Shown here piece by piece: positions 60,701 to 64,000 of a DNA stretch of 64,000 bases. The translations under genes were made by a program, and so were the position numbers. Below the pieces are notes generated by a model that saw only the letters and a list, made by a program, of their open reading frames with translations, did no database searches and was not told the DNA's origin. Every line of letters begins with the position of its first letter. The first letter of the stretch is position 1. Origin of the DNA: an uncultured Clostridia bacterium (GTDB taxonomy: Bacteria; Bacillota; Clostridia; Monoglobales; Monoglobaceae); NCBI GenBank assembly GCA_947631965.1, contig CANRNL010000001.1, positions 62,001 through 126,000 of the forward strand, in the 5' to 3' direction.

Positions 60701-63700
60701 GCGGTGTTCACAACCACCTTGGTTACTTCGAGCGTGTAAGTCGTGTCGGTGCCGTCCTGCGCCACAACCTTTATCGGTATGTTGGTGGGCTGAGCGGGCA
60801 GCGCAATCGTATTAACGCGTCTCGCGCCCGTCTCGGTGTTGTCCACGCTGCCTTCGTTCGCGTTGATATAGATGTTCTGTACGCGAGGCGTTTCGGGCGT
60901 TGCAATCACGTTGATGTTGCTTACCGTGTTGGCTACCTTAACCTTATACGTCTTGGTATCGGGGTCGTAGGTCGCTTCAACCGTCTTGCCGTTTACTTCT
61001 ATCTCAACCTTTTCAAGGTTGCTGTTGTTCGACTCGGAGTAGATGCGCAGCATATGAACATCCCACGCGCTGCCGTCCTCCGCTCTTACATATATCGGAA
61101 CCTCGGCATACTTGCCGTTGGTAAGGCTTACGCCCGTGAGGTTCAGTCTTACGTTATCCTTCGTGTCGCCGTCGTAGAAGCTCAGACCCGCGGGAAGTGC
61201 GCTCGGTTTAACGTAAGAGCTGTTCTCATAGATTTGAGTATCTATCGCTATCTGAGCGTTTATATCAGCCGCCTTTGCTCGAACGGGGAGATTTATTCTG
61301 CCGTTCTCGGCATAGACCACATAATATTCTTCGCCGGTCGCCGCATCCGTCTTCTCTTCGAGGCTGCTGTCCTCGTCCTCAATCTTGGGCGACTTGACAA
61401 ACTCTATTCCTGTCTCCGACGTCTTCTTGCGGATTATGAGCTTATACGGCTTAAATGTCACACCGTCCTCAGCCATAACAGCCACGGTGAGCGTCATTTC
61501 GCCGTCGTTGAGCGACAGAGGCAAAGTTATTATCTTATCCGCCGTGCTTGAAGCTCCTTCAAAGTCTGTTTCGTCAATATCATCCGCTCCTACGGCGGGG
61601 TTGAATATGACTACCTTAGACGTGGTTTCAAGCGTCTTTGCTTCAATGTTGATGTGCTTGTTCGGGTCGGTAATATCCTCTGCGTTTATACCCAGATAGT
61701 AGTATACCTCTCCGTCCTCGTCCGTGAGCGTCTTAACCTTGCCCGTGTAATTCGGACTGTCGGCTTCTTCGGTGGGCTGTGCGTCCACGCTGAGCAGAGC
61801 CACGTTGCTCGACGCGTAGGTTACCTCAACCACCCATACGTCAGGCGGGTCTATGCCGTCCGCGCGGGTTATGAACAGGTTGAAGCGAACCTTGTTGTTG
61901 TCAACTCGGTCGAGATACTCGTTCGGAACGGTAAGCTCTACTATTCCGCCCTGCAGCACGTCTGCGCCGCTTGTGTCGTTCCAAACCGATGTCGCGTACG
62001 CGGTCTTGTTCGAGCTGTGGCTTATCGAGCCTGCCGCCGCCTTGGAATATGCGTTGCCGACGTGTACTCTCAGCTTGATACCGTCGTCGGAGTACGGCGA
62101 CGAGCCTCTGAAGGTCTTTATGGAGTCAAATCTCTCAGCCGTCTTTCCGCCGATTTCGAGACTGTCAACTCTGTTTGTCGGAGGCTGCTTATACAGATAT
62201 ATCGGATACGGATACGGTACCGCCTTAGTGCCGTCCTCCGCCTCAACATATGCGTAAAGCATTGTCGGTCCCGGATATGTTATTGTCGTCTCAGCCTCGT
62301 CAAAGTAGGTCGCGTCCTCCGCAGCCGCGCCGCTGTGCGGTTCGGTGGAGAGGGTCACTCTGAGCGACTTATCCTCGTTGCCGTCTGCGTCGGTTCCGAC
62401 AGCCTTAATCGTCTGCTTGGTGTTGTCGGTTCCGTCCTCGGACGGTTCGAGAGTATACTTAAAGTATGTTCCCGCTCCGTCGCTTACAAGCTCCGCTTCT
62501 TTGTCGCCCACGAATACCTTGATATTCGTGTTGCCCGACATCTTAACAATGTCTATTCTGTAAGCCTTGGAGCCGTAGCCTATCGACGGAGGATAAACCG
62601 CCGCGTATATCGTGGTCGTGTCGCTGTCGCCGCTGAGGGTTACGTCTATGCTCGCAACATTCGACGAAGCCGCCAGTGCCGCGTTTTCGGCAGAGGGCTG
62701 GTCGAGCGCGACGCCCGTCCTCGAATTCGCCTGTGCCGCACGAACGTTTACTCTCGTGAACTTATCGGTATTCTTAACCTTTACAACATATCTGTCGTTT
62801 TCGAGGTCGTATGTAACCGGATAATTTCCGAGTGTTATCGACGCTCCGACAGACGCTATATTGAACGCCTCTATGCTGTCGAGTCTCGGATCCGCCGACT
62901 CTCTGTAAAGTCGCAGCGTGTAGGTCTTGCTGTTAACTTTCAGCTGAACGTCCATATATCCCTGGTCGTTGGTTTCAATATCTATTGTGTTGTTCGCCTT
63001 ATTTGTCGCGGGAGTTTCCGAGCCTATCTGAACCGTCGCATCGCGGAGCATCGAGATAAGCGTTACATCCGCCGTCGCGTCGTTGTCGCCTACCGACCAT
63101 ACATACATTTCCTGACCGTCCAGCTTGGTTCTCGGTATATTGCCGCTGTCGTTTACTGATACATACGGCTCGTCTCCGACCCTTATTATGGTCAGCGTGT
63201 AAGGTGCGCCGCTAAGTCCGCCCGCGGTAACAGTCAAAGTAACGTCGTCTTGCAGCTTGCTCGGGTCGAGCTTCAAGCCTTCGTATGTGAAGTCGCTGTC
63301 CTTATCAACGCTTCTCTGATTGTTCGCTCCGCCTGCGGAATATGCCGGCGAATGAGTTACCGCCGCGACATCCACTACCGGAACAGCCTTAACGTCCGCG
63401 TTTACGGTATCCTCCGGAATAACCACTTCGTACTCCAGCGGAGACTTGCGGGTCGCGGTGTATACCGAGCTTCCGCCTTCCGCATCGTACGCCGTAACGG
63501 TTATATTGTCGGACATCTGCGTTGCCGCCGTCTGTCTGTAAATCGTAAGGATATGGTCTTTGTAGTCCGCGTCGCTGCTCTGCGGGGTTACTCTGATACC
63601 GACCGTCTTGAACGACTCGTCGGCTTTCATTTCAACCGCTTGAACATCATAGAACTTATCGTGCGTAAATACATCCGAGTGGTCGGAGTTAACCTTTACG

Positions 63701-64000
63701 CCCGCGAGCGCTATCTCGCTCGACTCAAGAACCTCGCCGTATACATACAGCGTCTTATCCTGCGGTTCTCCTTCTTCGTTGATAACCGCGTAATAATTAC
63801 CCGTATTTCCTATTTCGTACGCCGTTACGACATTACTGTCAGTCGCGGGGTCGGCGTTCTTTAATTTATTGTGTCCTTCCTCCGTCAAATCAAAGGTTTC
63901 GGTTTCGGAGTTTTCTCCGACCTTTAACGTCTTGATTGCGGCGTCGTTTGAATATCTTGTGGTATGAGCCTTATACAGATTTACATATCTTATCTGATTC
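39703..64000 (-). CDS. Giant cadherin-like beta-sandwich repeat protein (at least 8098 aa), N-terminus beyond the window
   Basis: The frame is open from 63999 to the stop at 39703. The ORF-track M at 63888 is an internal TTG, and 37 more codons without a stop lead to the edge (NQIRYVNLYKAHTTRYS...). Most of the protein is a tandem array of cadherin-like beta-sandwich domains (PF12733 type), each with LxxLxVxxG...LxPxFxxxxxxY and ending in YxLxVYRx. At roughly 95 residues each, several dozen, perhaps 70-80, are present (estimate from length). Two GLUG-type beta-solenoid blocks interrupt the array (in-window residues about 2830-3360; GIGGLFVINEGTIDNI, VGTVAGVNRGTIS). The end holds two dockerin-like half repeats, VTDYGSSNGVVDETDFSVM and CDLDRDGMILSWTDAFDM, separated by a highly acidic linker of about 200 residues. 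No SLH, sortase signal or enzyme motif was seen. It is likely an extracellular fibre or adhesin. Confidence 0.9.
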   Translation of the reverse strand, partial: NQIRYVNLYKAHTTRYSNDAAIKTLKVGENSETETFDLTEEGHNKLKNADPATDSNVVTAYEIGNTGNYYAVINEEGEPQDKTLYVYGEVLESSEIALAGVKVNSDHSDVFTHDKFYDVQAVEMKADESFKTVGIRVTPQSSDADYKDHILTIYRQTAATQMSDNITVTAYDAEGGSSVYTATRKSPLEYEVVIPEDTVNADVKAVPVVDVAAVTHSPAYSAGGANNQRSVDKDSDFTYEGLKLDPSKLQDDVTLTVTAGGLSGAPYTLTIIRVGDEPYVSVNDSGNIPRTKLDGQEMYVWSVGDNDATADVTLISMLRDATVQIGSETPATNKANNTIDIETNDQGYMDVQLKVNSKTYTLRLYRESADPRLDSIEAFNIASVGASITLGNYPVTYDLENDRYVVKVKNTDKFTRVNVRAAQANSRTGVALDQPSAENAALAASSNVASIDVTLSGDSDTTTIYAAVYPPSIGYGSKAYRIDIVKMSGNTNIKVFVGDKEAELVSDGAGTYFKYTLEPSEDGTDNTKQTIKAVGTDADGNEDKSLRVTLSTEPHSGAAAEDATYFDEAETTITYPGPTMLYAYVEAEDGTKAVPYPYPIYLYKQPPTNRVDSLEIGGKTAERFDSIKTFRGSSPYSDDGIKLRVHVGNAYSKAAAGSISHSSNKTAYATSVWNDTSGADVLQGGIVELTVPNEYLDRVDNNKVRFNLFITRADGIDPPDVWVVEVTYASSNVALLSVDAQPTEEADSPNYTGKVKTLTDEDGEVYYYLGINAEDITDPNKHINIEAKTLETTSKVVIFNPAVGADDIDETDFEGASSTADKIITLPLSLNDGEMTLTVAVMAEDGVTFKPYKLIIRKKTSETGIEFVKSPKIEDEDSSLEEKTDAATGEEYYVVYAENGRINLPVRAKAADINAQIAIDTQIYENSSYVKPSALPAGLSFYDGDTKDNVRLNLTGVSLTNGKYAEVPIYVRAEDGSAWDVHMLRIYSESNNSNLEKVEIEVNGKTVEATYDPDTKTYKVKVANTVSNINVIATPETPRVQNIYINANEGSVDNTETGARRVNTIALPAQPTNIPIKVVAQDGTDTTYTLEVTKVVVNTALKEVRVGHKDGDGASAVPYSEVQPVSKVYTYERDGEVANWLNAMIQITAQDSNASVSVDAISRDTATSPFDLSYNPIEGNTVVGGTWENEETALHDQPISRYRITVTGADGYSTEEYTLIIRDTNDDDNLEYVKVGSYYAHKADDYAESNMWIVEVPENWTSADFTVMTADELAKLSGIYESFGDAQIASAAYGAPYTQTAIDLTGIMGGGSVDKFIKSASQDGTKDNRVYTIRVIGTDAALAVEEITVNGIKANDPTGDATQPYGENYTFYNVLPDAEKVLVGVRSMSTSHSVQIENGERTAGGYAEMEIAMPIGTNSKDISFKLYDDKGNVYENLLHLERLSDNYKLSLWVDSDWTSDNALDSTYQKPDGSYFYYVESEAEFAKLAAKTDSNYSVEIAVETGAIMDNSADTTQASVIEQAELVKADVSDVTVVTVTVSDASSEDKAATYKLYLYRKNNNTRITSVTSYPTTNDEAERKKFTYVDESDDDQVTVGVGSLTAYHVFVPQGSGSTTDFTLSVKLEDATSTVTKFEAAGESGAYSTDGSVVTKQFSLGALTYKYNESSEGNDSYLVEVEVTSSGNSVKTYYIIVTPADMDLGLKASYMGQIYEDTESTGEVTVFVRGNVLTDDIILEAVSKDEDAIISAIRPVNPPYAAGSAKYPDVDTYTFSVDLTGITETEAGIYEVDITKDGSSYVKTYKLKVLKQSTDTDVTVEVNGLEAPLALNPTPYYNGSVSWEDVYATIKVTTSSQYARVMVVEAGSPAPTNMGDIVDTHVTTLGPKDIHDWDGINPEYLEFDIYVLSQSAAADPDNTSWQTPKKLRVYRRSGANEIIYVTYMNDPASEEDNDSDGKTDTYVLFLDEPDRVTSAVVDIETSPASNMRVGYYDDNNEWHGQSWSTQNTGSFVLNPSEHEGKYVIEVRAENGSVASYALEFRKTRTEAEIVKIVTAKGLAGEYNVDMSVGSRIYEASMPRRTTNVDITTDDANAHITEFVEVDAVGGNVINSPVSYTAHSGTDYTFPVNAGVDIGAVRYFRIKLQPQNMSAAPIEYYLILKGASDDLSLEYVDVNGDENSTPIFNGTKYSFSVENDVTSADVTVQGLDSGLKIVSIGGAYNQTLTSPYSNRWETDGIVLDQNSEETTLEVTVRSQLYTELSDGTVLTPNAEKKYTISIYKKTDNVDLAGEGHAVTVNDISAVARRNNPTIYEISIPSNPSDPKGKNPARVVIRTVNGGATITIPGLLTHNSAQGELSVNYTLISDVETIPFTVQSSSEKVIQKYTLYIYRDYEELGVDKVYVDENELTADSNGDYTVAADEDAPVDVTVLPLGAMAKVKFYGDGIGDGTEDSAIWSDHLSSRIFENLELDSDGETEFRFKIVSYDDATESDEHKITITYADTGDTGVESVVFAGVTADKVEGFNNVYAVNVPALADGILKVTASNDSAIVKLVTKTGSPSATELIQLTDDITEVHFEIEAEGKTEEYTLYIIKGTNGDGEAAVYVNKQKVEETDGQYVYQAAYNATQAEVMVVAGSKISKVLLGRASETNEPVLSENTKLFDLTGTTTVVPFTIYTYPYDGTSGEVSKNVVIQKISRDLSLTRVVVDGTPAEMDVLGRYTATVSSGSSTATIHVSAWLITSQVDLYDESSSLVASGTNGEVDVTNALLTGDVTRFTIRVTSASGDYMDYALFISKEGGSTSVELVIAERGTEDEYVAAKASCDDGESSETEDPGDGSEENPYKIRNAIDLKNIANDMSAHYVLMNDIDLGGLEWTPIGTVQSGLQKSFTGSLTSNGGNGFTIRRLTMSNEGGNGIGGLFVINEGTIDNIKFENVNISGRNSVGTVAGVNRGTISRVAVSSGTVKGSGIYIGGIAGNNNGTIINSYNKADVASVNTNGGNTSAGGIVGSMGSSAKVENVYNAGTVTAEGYVAGIAATSNGNGVGEISNSYTINPYPVIAGEGITVTNSESVWAHDLTKEDTFNGWDFDDVWTIAAPGEYPTLKGQSDDAPVSSLTIPNGTAAKPYKIDSAIGIKSIGNDADSLTKHYELVTDIDMSTLGTISPLGEFSGSLNGNGYKMIGLNVSQDGLFTVNSGTIENILIKDASVSAAEGDEGVGVLAGENAGTISQVAVSGGNVGGDSDAAAGGMVYRNSGLIEDSYVSGIILGNNNAAGIAAYNDGTIRRAYAYPSFTGTGNRAGITLSNGSGGTLENTHSSSGIGMDMVFDDPSYEGTNGSGTGDLTDMDTFDGWDFDDVWYLPGGGMPELRVNSMSMQTLSIGGAVLLSEVGVEPECEHIVYIRDTKNSAKIYIKTKNPSATVTVEWPSYDSAKYIGEFEGVLGGLINERTEIRFRVASGAAEEEHMLVIIKESDAANLERVEINGVEITRTGNTYIAEVKDNVESVEARITPESGRVKIVDDATGSDITESGMIDEDGRTWTNGALAVDQTKESTTYTITVINGRGNTAEYKLVLKPSQYFTGLREVKVDPHILDGGQLMSVGAEVLTADENGVYEYVISRDLEYIAIRAEATNVNANVSINNKNNTGYIHEIAAIDFKLDLSIMDFYIPIDVTTPDGLKGHYVLHMSRQSINPALAKVQVTYDGKVYNANNTETTESGDVIYTFDLPTEATASFDETIVLDKVYVQAQDTFTMVSAARVDYTVASDGSITIVGEQAADPQSTDGYIWEADNEELDHRELTIYQVKSKALDGNSILTSYLYIYRNSNLTDLESVTAIYDDGGTPVRSAATYDSATGEYQLWIPDGINEYDLEAVTKALRAQVNVQGTGYNYHISTGTLGTLLSRVQVTVLAADGTTSKTFYINVNILDLSLESILVSDTLGGVDEAPQFDGEKYIARINPKAESAKVTATAVDGGSYVNYVRIGYLNKPIKPTEDQYPSDETFEAAMAEYEEKFAEYDERAENFDASDEDVNWSSVSLTDAGWKELQNLVLQIPLRDEDGGFTMVKVQVGAANNIDAADIKDKIGLYKTYDLLIGKKYTNADKDIDIIIDGKTLNMEDNDGYTEGNTTYYRVGVSRAVGKNSVYFNTKEYAPSPYDPLVRVSDAVDPTYLTLTDFDPQPTNTTVSMAINPLSDNETTEIYVYSYPEADLDEDGVTADPQYGHRYVITVYRMSEDDTINVTETTVNDTYRTRGDTTTTGYKDYFTVSEATMVVDPETGRRYVKVYIKANSDKAKITINEQTYSGRNPSFIGETDDDTVMNGDEIKGILIPVTEGAISKTVSYTVTSEDGSKVSKNTLEITILSVNTDVDYVRVNSSNAYGPYYDDPSGIPYFEAFVPESVLDTEVPIEVQAATYTSGTTAELRDYALAPNDWVYNSSVRMRYRVSHMYEMPSSDILPKDAYSPYEVEFRIRPEAGAVDSSAKPQDYIIRIYLADSENNEVEKVEKDDELLHGVWVDKVGRITDENIENETAKRADYVGDDPYSQYDYRVDIDADITELEMKVAAEYEYAGVDIQDAYTGQWSYNYSTHEKTVRLTNLKPQQSYVVHFRIRTQAQMLANDSTSDGLGRTYSVRLERLSSNRALSMVAVYPNDPQKKDVRVEGLTTDKPIEFVTRYGETEVPIEIQAESASARIEIKDVSSGVSSGNLIDETLPFDEADDRTEMSTFTTSSNHKMPVEVHWQTYSVLVYAYEGDTAPAEYIVKVSRVVNNMTVKSITFNGRTAIRDANDPYLFTIDIGYDENIADIVAVADDSEEYIKFVPGTYGYVTGQNEENAVDLSSIAINATKTIDIRVGSKDVISTAPSLETDQYMDTSLVITRLPKDTLRSDLDLDISVGNRKTDPYSFELARFDSEEEIPDADRDQQSDGRYLRGKYMRNYSANINPSAITAYIKTQMKGMSSDVAFYLVDETTEIPLTNDTEDLLSTEASMSGLDRIKVHIVVKAKDGYYQDYMLTIQKTSSETGVLRVVAESDSSTNGAAEGMVSGITNNIIEYKVDLPTDATWVRPRVYTKDPYSYVSFYKTSYSPPNGERYDPTVAGNDGVRGEQTSLGNLTTVTYYFRVMPRTGSDYTDYKITMVNRPQSTRIAEVKAGLRSPENYEPLNERDYPINDTIVDGSQTVIWYNTSINAFTTYLVSIPYMPDDDTAILKVTAENNFATVEYPGLHLNQEDAQDTDRIPAYMDDVQLNDIETDSFTTVPVKVVSPLDEAHPQNYEVVITRYQHVYDLSVMVNGEMTKRVGGKESTTYERPTKLPFSVSEVTFNIAMAAPNKSYKIKVGDDGIMREVSPGNSMLTVNNIPLTDVETIVPIYVYDDSEMLLDTYYIIVRREMVNNNIGEILVNGNEVVEAVIFGDPGFEAYSYSAGDEALADVKIWAANTNADVTLSYWNTNIAGTTVGSPNKGYLQTDVNVETGDNYFWIEIDIGGSKVFYPLLIHHIPVDVYLDDVYVTETEDTEQLELVPSFIKTVENYTVKTRPGLSEYDIYATAYTTAKELEEYGKSQHWAPEQYQTRIQIGNGSELSMEDFSGGISSYVKQYISTITDGVTPEYVRVPVYLKVPHFIRTYNLDIHVPSDDTLLSELAVRHITNLSDYTLTPPYVASDSDDYTANTAVYSTEVSSDTEKVLIYAHARHDHAAWGYAGASTKVSMTDGNGASLASAKVEINQEVELNYGDNVFYVIVTSEDGEPKTYTLHVYRKPIKAELESVLVNGYPAVYDGANTYVAYVENGTTPEIVATATDTRADVTLTHLGDTVTDTHKATLALTDPVENEANVDIGVDVLGVDSKDYNLQLIGVTGDILSIYMDVESNTFTPTANNPIAAKWNSAQNRYEIYIPYNAPYDPYLRVITLNAGNKVKIGTHEFDYADGGITDTQYTKQTYLNHYQDPQSIIVMVDETNPRSYEVYVKRMSNEASLEALDVVQSAGVGALTPAFGSQTFAYTIDVTKETSELEFSRILATTNASLTLYYDDQAIDFTAQNGAGYKVENLKYGDNMFRIEVVSQDKTVTKVYVVNIRREKPAAEAALEDIRITIDGTYYSLVPMFDPEIYSIGNPYYMSVEGALIESEHPISIEAFVSDAFDDDYKVTSTVKYTTEDGTIVDESGPVEKNVVTIGNSADHPAVDRDLDSRSTTEVIFTVLSNDNGTRMREYKIILYKNEQINTNPKFNYLSSISLANHELTMAPFSSAETDYNYYANVSNVEAYEYLTIVPNTSMGANITLTMYDMSNGGAETHPLSGDPQQLNLTEGDNVYIIKVSVETSNMKKAEYYYSVIINREIANSESSRLNSLTVDNYTSAITQTSTRAFKLTVGTNVESINLHTYAENNKATIWVRSEMRDYDQIKTGENHAMDIPLVEGDNKVVITVTAPATDASDVSFTKTVYVLNVYRQTRGDATELIDIKYSDKEKGVMTPLFNSQIHNYYLAYNYDVSTVTLNPVPKSPDLVDIDASVGGTTTPLIPAADGTFSFSTSIAEGETKVVTFTVKAKGETGGTQYTVTLHRNMTETPIPSLSQALRLRDDAAVQYPIIPDFDADTHTYFASVPSDFDVAGITVWAQSNDPSNASDVAIKILPQSGIVETMANGVEKKFSDVVYGNNVYVIQLSNSHGNVTYYTLIVNRAGAGVETPSLDDLEVSYPSGYELTPAFNTDTKVYEVYVENDTEQIRLRPTSDSAAEIKINNLIVASGTESDLIDLEIGKNTITVVLTAADGATEQTYIVYVYRAKDDTPYYLTQLQLNKGTVVPSFSREVTNYYVTVPQNVASIDISAAANTGIVKANDNLVNGTYVQALKAGALNMVTFKLYDDNTTKIPRKAYTLSVYRKSTVESSADLASVTVDGYDIMPDFSPRELNYYVYVDADAESVDIDAEAASEYATVSGTGTVALTGNKTVRIITVTNGDTIQRYSVTVLKAAPDESVAGHLDGTDIQASAIAQTIYVDEDASSLTLNVNASGGNIVTVNGKEIDPSGETFSMSTEKERFDISVRSGADANATFESYVVYAYKGESDTYEPYITRIMADQNSSSTAQANFLSAFDPTVFGKYELINDGGTIYLFARPNDNQTYIELFNEELDDYAVVSGLPSNIAQTIPADSSSAEFVFRATKFSDTGYELVNEYTVKVYNTDKPILSNIWTDYNAEMQSEYDPLVKEYDVLIGKDVEEFTVFASHGYDDSKSPQISMSIDDGEYENVENGSGRLFNVSLDDTSWTVKVKFEVDGESVEYILNVTRSEQYLATVKLQDLVLTDETAPSDGLYEMTPEFEPEVTAYSAVVDYTDNTVTLTVTAESEDDTIVIETADGNQITAQSGMPVSVTLPAEFFEADDAVTRVKVIVASGTKTGRYEIKLTRTARKDGESRLESLKAADAELLTAGSFSGPGPYDVVVSKAAEYLKLDATALNPEDDIYFTYNGVDTAKQIGNIDWNIKLSEDNISYIFATVGENNDTAYTYVIKVVRANTAFFSEGVGLVVTDTDPDDEYELLDPTFSKEQIEYNVLVDALDQNIEFKLKTDEYLPTVNISLDGEQVYSESGTMSGLEITKEFELALDQKEFKFTFDIVSGVGGNRSGSYYVTVTRDTELEEPELQTYVKGTIYTAILNSSKGQTMFDASGTVSLYKWDEDDGEWLPANHDGSNSNVMEVANNEGGKFGADFEFKLPEEGLFKVVLHTDGYLNTEICNIKSSKTFAKAEYDFGPKTCISGNVTDYGSSNGVVDETDFSVMTMFMDNTLLESYEIVFTLLDNPDKYLSSEGDAEVLDGEPEESDDADKSDETSGDEAETKPDTDKSDETNGDETETKPDTDKYDETSGDEAETKPDTDKSDETSGDETETKPDTDKSDETSGDETDTEVSGDTAKTEAEAEAEPEAETEPENTEAEVELAAVEDEVEAEPEAKAEEEPEAEAEEEPVEADETDNSELEADGYEAEDNTDAEPEAEDEDASENGMAKILAERRLMAVGVMPEKVKNSTKSYNGIAYNSSDIILGGIDENGYASYGYYENGRGERILMWIHYDGEVVFRGTCDLDRDGMILSWTDAFDMSTSYKSVTRTIDNITGAQNYPWDRTAELKHYVEK
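40390..40622. repeat. Tandem 51-bp repeats encoding an acidic 17-residue unit
   Basis: Four full 51-bp units begin at 40390, 40441, 40492 and 40543, with a 29-bp partial unit at 40594-40622. They encode DKSDETSGDEAETKPDT with few changes, inside the giant protein. Unit identity is high, so copy number may vary between strains. Glu/Ala/Pro-rich sequence of lower regularity follows on the protein's C-terminal side. Confidence 0.93.

Noticed and set aside
1054-63864. Dozens of plus-strand ORFs in the track, some over 500 codons (e.g. 50503-52971, 822 aa)
   Set aside because: They lie antisense to genes with clear domains and signal peptides, are Arg/Val/Tyr-rich as expected from reverse-frame reading of this codon usage, and have no ribosome sites or recognisable domains. 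They are shadows.
63886-63888. Start codon of the giant gene as drawn in the track
   Set aside because: The codon is TTG, there is no ribosome site or signal peptide, and the frame stays open upstream to the window edge.

Overview
The window looks like chromosome of an anaerobic member of the Bacillota, probably an uncultured Clostridia. The grounds are a monomeric [FeFe]-hydrogenase, a ctsR-mcsA-mcsB-clpC stress operon with a textbook CtsR box, SigA-type promoters, strong AGGAGG ribosome sites, Gram-positive signal peptides and S-layer-homology (SLH) anchors. No taxonomic marker, rRNA, tRNA, CRISPR array or transposase gene was seen. Nearly everything is on the minus strand; the exception is one ABC transporter.

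Left part (1-11.9 kb), mostly housekeeping. In order: a secreted dockerin protein cut by the left edge; a GHL10-type glycosyl-hydrolase-like protein; a 463-bp non-coding stretch holding a terminator and a strongly palindromic repeat element; an [FeFe]-hydrogenase with its own promoter; an Eis-like acetyltransferase transcribed divergently from an ABC exporter; and the ctsR-mcsA-mcsB-clpC operon for protein-arginine phosphorylation and Clp proteolysis.

Right part (11.96-64 kb), about 52 kb and over 80% of the window, encodes only very large secreted beta-rich proteins. A perfect SigA promoter at 39562-39590 appears to start a run of six co-oriented genes (1371, 706, 1649, 1586, 723 and 2946 aa) that ends at a terminator at 11920-11949. 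Upstream of it lies the end of a gigantic gene, at least 8098 aa and still open at the right edge, with its own terminator at 39645-39678.

The parts of these proteins combine in a pattern. Four have an N-terminal module that looks cohesin-like (inference). Three share a C-terminal module I do not recognise, marked GNSP[YF]G, followed by a dockerin-like pair of calcium loops. One has the cohesin-like module plus SLH repeats, one has SLH repeats without it, and two carry dockerin-like modules without a cohesin-like one. I see no catalytic domain in the run. This resembles the parts list of a cellulosome (anchor, connectors, terminal subunits) with adhesin-like cargo in place of enzymes, and it is the best candidate for an undescribed system here. 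The 1649-aa gene is a DNA-level mosaic, matching its downstream neighbour at the N-terminus and its upstream neighbour at the C-terminus. That points to recent shuffling of these modules.
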